Source of the DNA: Mycolicibacterium arabiense
GTDB taxonomy: Bacteria; Actinomycetota; Actinomycetes; Mycobacteriales; Mycobacteriaceae
Direction of reading: 5' to 3'
Length of the DNA stretch: 64,000 nucleotides
Assembly: GCF_010731815.2 (NCBI RefSeq)
Contig: NZ_AP022593.1
Span: forward strand, 744,001 to 808,000
Shown here: piece by piece, positions 59,876 through 64,000 of the stretch
Layout of the letters: each line of letters opens with the position of its first letter
How positions within the stretch are numbered: the first letter of the stretch is position 1
Made by a program: the position numbers and the translations under genes
The notes under the pieces: generated by a model
What the model was told of the DNA's origin: nothing
The model's input: only the letters and a program-made list of their open reading frames with translations
The model's database searches: none

Positions 59876-61048
59876 GTGCACAACCCTTCGCCCGCCTTGC
59901 CGCCGCACCTGCCGATGCCGGCTCTGCCGAGGCGGATCCGCAAAGTCGGTGCACCGATCGGCGTCCTCATCCTGCTCGGCCTCATCGCCGGCTTGATCGT
60001 CATCGGGTTGACCGCGCTCAATCCGGTCGGCACCGCCATCGGTTTCGTGCTGTCCACGGTCGCGATCGCCGTCGTCGTGCTGGCCTACGTGTGGCTCGAC
60101 CGCTGGGAGCCCGAGCCCCCGCGCCTACTGATCCTCGCCTTCCTGTGGGGTGCGTCGGTCGCCGTCATCGTGTCGATCGTCCTGAGCCTGTGGTTCGAGA
60201 CGCTGGTCAACCCTGGCGCGGTGGAGACCGCGTCGGTCAGCTTCGTGTCGGTCGCGGTCGGTGCGCCGCTGATCGAGGAGGCCGCCAAGGGAGCGTTCCT
60301 GCTGGTGATGCTCACGGGGCGCCGACGGCACGAGATGAACTCGCTCACCGACTGCCTCGTCTACGCGGGCCTGGTCGGCGCGGGCTTCGCCTGGCTCGAG
60401 GACATCCTGTACATCGCGAACGGCGAGTCGCTCGGCGAAGCGCTGGTAACCGCCGCCATGCGGCTGATCATGGCGCCGTTCGCCCATCCGCTGTTCACCA
60501 CGATGTTCGGCATCGGCGTCTACTTCGCGATGAACCGACGCGGCGTGGCGGCCAAGGCGGGCTTCCTGCTGCTCGGGTACGCAGGCGCGGTCGTCATGCA
60601 CGGGTTGTGGAACGCCTCGTCGCTGATGGGCGCCGAGGCGTACTTCGGCGTCTACGTGCTGTGGATGGTGCCGATCTTCGCGCTCGCGATCGTCCTCGGA
60701 GTGAACAGCCGCCGCCGGGAGCAGCGCATCGTCTCCGCCAAGCTGCCCGGCATGGTGACCGCCGGCCTCGTCACACCTGCCGAGGCCACCTGGCTCGGCT
60801 CCATGCAAGCCCGCAAGCACGCCGTCGCCGCGGCTCGCGGAATCCACGGCAAACCCGGCGCCACCGCAGTCGGCGCCTTCGCCGCGCAGGTCGTCGAACT
60901 CGCCTTCGTCAAGGACAGGATCGACCGTGGATTCGGCGATCAGCGGGTGCACGCGCTGCTGGCCGAGGAGTCATACGCGGTACACGCCGCGCGAGCAGCC
61001 GCCCCGACGCTGCAGTGGCTGGCCGGTTACCGCGCGCCCGGACGGTGA
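59876..61048 (+). CDS. PrsW-family intramembrane metalloprotease
   Basis: A 390-residue membrane protein with about eight helices in residues 25-285. PrsW motifs are complete: EEAAKG (Glu-Glu pair), FAWLED, HPLFTTMFG and HGLWNAS. PrsW in Bacillus starts cleavage of an anti-sigma factor. The local target is unknown. The cytosolic C-terminus (about 290-390) is helical. GTG start, leaderless by promoter spacing. Confidence 0.88.
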   Translation: MHNPSPALPPHLPMPALPRRIRKVGAPIGVLILLGLIAGLIVIGLTALNPVGTAIGFVLSTVAIAVVVLAYVWLDRWEPEPPRLLILAFLWGASVAVIVSIVLSLWFETLVNPGAVETASVSFVSVAVGAPLIEEAAKGAFLLVMLTGRRRHEMNSLTDCLVYAGLVGAGFAWLEDILYIANGESLGEALVTAAMRLIMAPFAHPLFTTMFGIGVYFAMNRRGVAAKAGFLLLGYAGAVVMHGLWNASSLMGAEAYFGVYVLWMVPIFALAIVLGVNSRRREQRIVSAKLPGMVTAGLVTPAEATWLGSMQARKHAVAAARGIHGKPGATAVGAFAAQVVELAFVKDRIDRGFGDQRVHALLAEESYAVHAARAAAPTLQWLAGYRAPGR

Positions 61049-61093
61049 GGCTCTCCGAGGCCGCGGTCCCAGCCGTCTCCTAGGTTCGCGTCG

Positions 61094-61099
61094 TAGCGT
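61094..61099 (+). promoter_or_regulatory. -10 box for leaderless TRIC-like gene
   Basis: TAGCGT with six bases to the GTG at 61,106. Confidence 0.45.
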
Positions 61100-61105
61100 G
61101 CGCCC

Positions 61106-61819
61106 GTGATCCAACACATCGCCAATTACGCGGGCATCGCCGTCCTGGCCGCCTCCGGCGCCGTGGTGGGGATCCGCAAGGGATTCGACCTCTTCGGCAT
61201 CGCCACGATGGCGGTGCTCACCGGCGTCGGCGGCGGCGTCCTGCGCGACGTGCTCCTCGACATCGACCCGCCCAGCTCCCTGCAGCATTGGCCCGACGTG
61301 ACCTTGTGCGTCGCGGTGTCCATCGTCACCACCGTCTTCGCCAAGCTGGTGATCCGGCTCAACCAGCTGGTCACGGTCCTCGACGCCGTCGGCATGGGCT
61401 TCTTCGCGACGTCGGGGGCGGCGATCTCCGTCGACCACGGTGCGAGCTGGTTCGCGGCGGCCCTGCTCGGAGCGGTGTCCGCCGTGGCGGGCAGCGTGCT
61501 GCGCGACGTCGTGGCCGGCGACGTGCCGATCGTGATGGGCCCCGACGACATGTACGCCGCGCCCGCCGTGCTCGGGTCCGTCATCTACGTCGTCGTCGAC
61601 CATGGCGGGTCGCAGTGGCTGGGCGTGGTGGCGGGATCGCTGGTGGCCACGCTGCTGCGACTGGCCGCCATCACGTTCCACTGGCGGCTACCGACGGGTC
61701 CGCGCGAGCTGATCTCCCACGAACACCGTCACCGAACGGTCGCGGCCCCTCAGTGCGCGGCGGCGTCCCAGCTCCGGCCGTATCCCACCGACACCTCGAG
61801 CGGGACGTCGAGCGGGTAG
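61106..61819 (+). CDS. Trimeric intracellular cation (TRIC/UPF0126) channel protein
   Basis: A 237-residue protein with about seven membrane helices. The duplicated Gly-rich channel motif is visible as ATMAVLTGVGGGVLRDVLL and later VSAVAGSVLRDVVAGD. Bacterial TRIC proteins form K+-permeable channels. The last 35 residues (HRHRTVAAPQCAAASQL onward) are not conserved-looking and run over the convergent polA 3' end by 70 bases. Confidence 0.85.
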   Translation: MIQHIANYAGIAVLAASGAVVGIRKGFDLFGIATMAVLTGVGGGVLRDVLLDIDPPSSLQHWPDVTLCVAVSIVTTVFAKLVIRLNQLVTVLDAVGMGFFATSGAAISVDHGASWFAAALLGAVSAVAGSVLRDVVAGDVPIVMGPDDMYAAPAVLGSVIYVVVDHGGSQWLGVVAGSLVATLLRLAAITFHWRLPTGPRELISHEHRHRTVAAPQCAAASQLRPYPTDTSSGTSSG

Positions 61820-64000
61820 GCGCCGCCCATCTCCTTGCGCACCAGTTCCTCGAGTACCTCGTGCTCGCCGTCGGCCACCTCGAACAGCAATTCGTCGTGC
61901 ACCTGCAGCAGCATCCTCGACGTCAGACCGGCTTCTGCGATGGCGCTCTCGACGTTGACCATCGCGACCTTGATGATGTCGGCGGCGCTGCCCTGGATCG
62001 GGGCATTGAGCGCGGCCCGCTCGGCGGCCTCGCGGACGTTGCGGTTGCTGCTGTCCAATTCGGGCAGGTAGCGCCTCCGGCCGAAGACCGTCGAGGTGTA
62101 CCCGTCCTTGCGAGCCTGGTCGACGACGTCGCGCAGGTAGTCGCGGATGCCGCCAAACCGGGCGAAGTACTGGTCCATCTGGACCTTCGCCTCTTCGGTG
62201 GAGATCTTCAGCTGTGCGGCAAGGCCGTAGGCACTCAACCCGTAGGCCAGACCGTAGGACATGGCCTTGACCCGGCGCCGCAGCTCGGGCGTCACCTCGT
62301 CGATCGGCACGTCGAAGGCGCGGGACGCGACGAACGAGTGCAGGTCCTCGCCGGTGTTGAAGGCCTCGATCAGACCCTCGTCGCGGGACAGGTGCGCCAT
62401 GATGCGCATCTCGATCTGGCTGTAGTCGGCGGTCATCAACTCGGCGTAGCCCTCGCCGACCACGAAGCCGTTGCGGATCCGGCGGCCGTCCTCGGTGCGG
62501 ATCGGGATGTTCTGCAGGTTGGGCTCGGTGGACGACAACCGTCCGGTCGCGGCGATGGTCTGGTTGAACGTCGTGTGGATGCGGCCGTCGGAGGCCACGG
62601 AGTTGAGCAGACCGTCGACGGTCACCTTCAGCCGCGTCGCGTCGCGGTGGGCCAGTAGGTGCTGCAGGAACGGGTGCCCGGTCTTGTCGAAGAGTGACTG
62701 CAGCGCATCCGCATCCGTCGTGTACCCGGTCTTGGTGCGCTTGGTCTTCGGCATCTCGAGTTCGTCGAACAGCACGACTTGGAGCTGCTTGGGCGAGCCG
62801 AGGTTGATCTGCTTGCCGATCACCGAGTAGGCCGCCTCTGCCGCGTCCCGGATCAGGTCGGCGAACTGGCTCTGCAGTTCGCCGAGCAGGTCCAGGTCGA
62901 CGGCGATGCCACGGGACTCCATGGCGGCGAGCGCCCGCTGCACCGGTAGCTCCATCTGGCCGAGCAGCGACGAGGAGTCGATGCGGGCGAGTTCCTCGTC
63001 GAGCGCATCGGCGAGGTCCATCACGGCCGATGCCCGCAGCAGCAGCGTCTGCACCGCCTGATCGTCGACGCCGTCGGCATCGTCGAGCAGCGAGAGCTGT
63101 TGCTGCTCCGGGCCTTCCGCACGGAGTTCACGGCGCAGGTAGCGCACCGACAGATCGTCGAGGGCGAAGCTGCGCTGGCCCGGACGGACCAGATAGGCCG
63201 CGAGCGCGGTGTCGGACGTGACCCCGCGCAGCGTCCAGCCGCGTCCCTCGAGGTCGTGCATCGCCAGTTTCGCCTCGTGCAGGGCCTTGGGCGGGCCGGG
63301 GTCGGCCAACCACGACGACAGCGCCGCTTCGTCCTCCGGGCCGAGGGTGGTCGTGTCGATGTAGCAGCCCTCGCCGTCGGCGGCCACGATCGCCAGCGCC
63401 GTCGCGTCACCGTCGTACGCCAGGTGGGTCCCGACGACGGCCAGCCCGAACCGGTTGCCCAGGCTGTGCTCGGACAGCCATGCCGCGAGGGTGCCCGGCT
63501 CGAGGACGCCGCCGCGGACGTCGAAGCCGACCTCGACCTCGGGGTCCGCCGACGCGAGCGTCTCGAAGAGCCGGTCGCGCAGCACCCGGAACTCGAGGTC
63601 GTCGAACAGGCGGTGGATCTGATCGCGGTTCCACGGCTGCATGCGCAGCGTGTCGGGCGTCTGCGCGAGCGGGACGTCCTTGACCAGCTGGGTCAGCTCG
63701 CGGTTGAGGATCACGTGAGAGACGTTGGCGCGCAACGCATCCCCGACCTTGCCCTTGACGGTGTCGACCTGGTCGACGAGGGCCTGCAGCGAGCCGTACT
63801 CGACGATCCACTTCGACGCCGTCTTCTCCCCCACCCCCGGGATGCCCGGCAGGTTGTCGCTGGGGTCGCCGCGCAGAGCGGCGAAGTCCGGGTACTGGGT
63901 CGGCGTCAGGCCGTACTTCTCAACGACGGCCTCGGGCGTGAAGCGGGTCAGCTCGCTGACGCCCTTGCGCGGGTACAGCACCGTCACGTCGTCACTGACC
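61750..64000 (-). CDS. polA: DNA polymerase I, 5' end beyond the window
   Basis: About 750 C-terminal residues are present; the full mycobacterial enzyme is about 900. The visible part begins in the 5'-nuclease domain (GDPSDNLPGIPGVGEKTASK). A vestigial 3'-5' exonuclease region follows, then the polymerase: motif A DYSQIEMRIMAHLS, O-helix region KAMSYGLAYGLSAYG and motif C LQVHDELLFEV. It fills gaps after excision repair and removes RNA primers. The 3' end overlaps the TRIC gene. Confidence 0.96.
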   Translation of the reverse strand, partial: VSDDVTVLYPRKGVSELTRFTPEAVVEKYGLTPTQYPDFAALRGDPSDNLPGIPGVGEKTASKWIVEYGSLQALVDQVDTVKGKVGDALRANVSHVILNRELTQLVKDVPLAQTPDTLRMQPWNRDQIHRLFDDLEFRVLRDRLFETLASADPEVEVGFDVRGGVLEPGTLAAWLSEHSLGNRFGLAVVGTHLAYDGDATALAIVAADGEGCYIDTTTLGPEDEAALSSWLADPGPPKALHEAKLAMHDLEGRGWTLRGVTSDTALAAYLVRPGQRSFALDDLSVRYLRRELRAEGPEQQQLSLLDDADGVDDQAVQTLLLRASAVMDLADALDEELARIDSSSLLGQMELPVQRALAAMESRGIAVDLDLLGELQSQFADLIRDAAEAAYSVIGKQINLGSPKQLQVVLFDELEMPKTKRTKTGYTTDADALQSLFDKTGHPFLQHLLAHRDATRLKVTVDGLLNSVASDGRIHTTFNQTIAATGRLSSTEPNLQNIPIRTEDGRRIRNGFVVGEGYAELMTADYSQIEMRIMAHLSRDEGLIEAFNTGEDLHSFVASRAFDVPIDEVTPELRRRVKAMSYGLAYGLSAYGLAAQLKISTEEAKVQMDQYFARFGGIRDYLRDVVDQARKDGYTSTVFGRRRYLPELDSSNRNVREAAERAALNAPIQGSAADIIKVAMVNVESAIAEAGLTSRMLLQVHDELLFEVADGEHEVLEELVRKEMGGAYPLDVPLEVSVGYGRSWDAAAH

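Overview
The window is high-GC mycobacterial chromosome, most likely from a rapidly growing species (Mycolicibacterium-like). The evidence is gene content and order. Read from high to low coordinates it follows, from memory, the Mycobacterium tuberculosis block from polA (Rv1629) through rpsA, coaE, uvrB, uvrA, lysX, infC-rpmI-rplT-tsnR, pheST and the arg operon to Rv1683/Rv1684, so the window is inverted relative to H37Rv. GTG and TTG starts, very short spacings and many leaderless starts (TANNNT box 6-9 bases before the start codon) fit this assignment. Rv names are synteny-based recollections, not search results.

Layout. 1-4,000: the end of a plus-strand gene, a Trm112-like protein, a secreted protein under a predicted MtrA box, and a large lipase/acyl-CoA ligase fusion. 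4,051-5,799: an ABC-F ATPase. 5,796-14,138: the arginine operon argCJBDFR-GH, transcribed leftward behind a cluster of ArgR half-sites. 14,179-17,756: pheST. 17,764-19,543: a DUF222-HNH (13E12 family) gene split into two frames, with an SOS (LexA) box on its start codon. 19,657-23,923: a rhomboid-like membrane protein, an adenylate cyclase, a DUF2236 oxygenase-like protein and an acyl-CoA dehydrogenase. 23,913-26,215: infC-rpmI-rplT-tsnR with a structured leader and an AUC start for IF3. 26,222-32,599: a DUF1844 protein, lysX, a membrane esterase and a Gfo/Idh/MocA oxidoreductase.

32,606-38,742 is the most unusual stretch. It holds a helical-repeat protein coupled to a CHAT-domain caspase-like protease, a second coupled pair of genes I do not recognise, and a membrane protein with a duplicated domain between them. 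Both minus-strand pairs look leaderless. 38,829-46,760 returns to core genes (LpqH-like lipoprotein, winged-helix protein, uvrA, metallo-hydrolase, DUF427, universal stress protein, thioesterase). 46,788-50,138 is a run of five secreted proteins beside a tRNA-Cys, including a polyproline protein whose promoter resembles the one near position 920. 50,291-64,000: DUF899, MgtC, MFS transporter, uvrB, small membrane and secreted proteins, coaE, rpsA, PrsW-like protease, TRIC-like channel and the 3' three-quarters of polA.

The genes work mainly in arginine synthesis, translation (pheST, infC, L35, L20, rpsA, lysX), DNA repair and replication (uvrA, uvrB, polA) and envelope biology. No transposase, prophage or CRISPR array was found.
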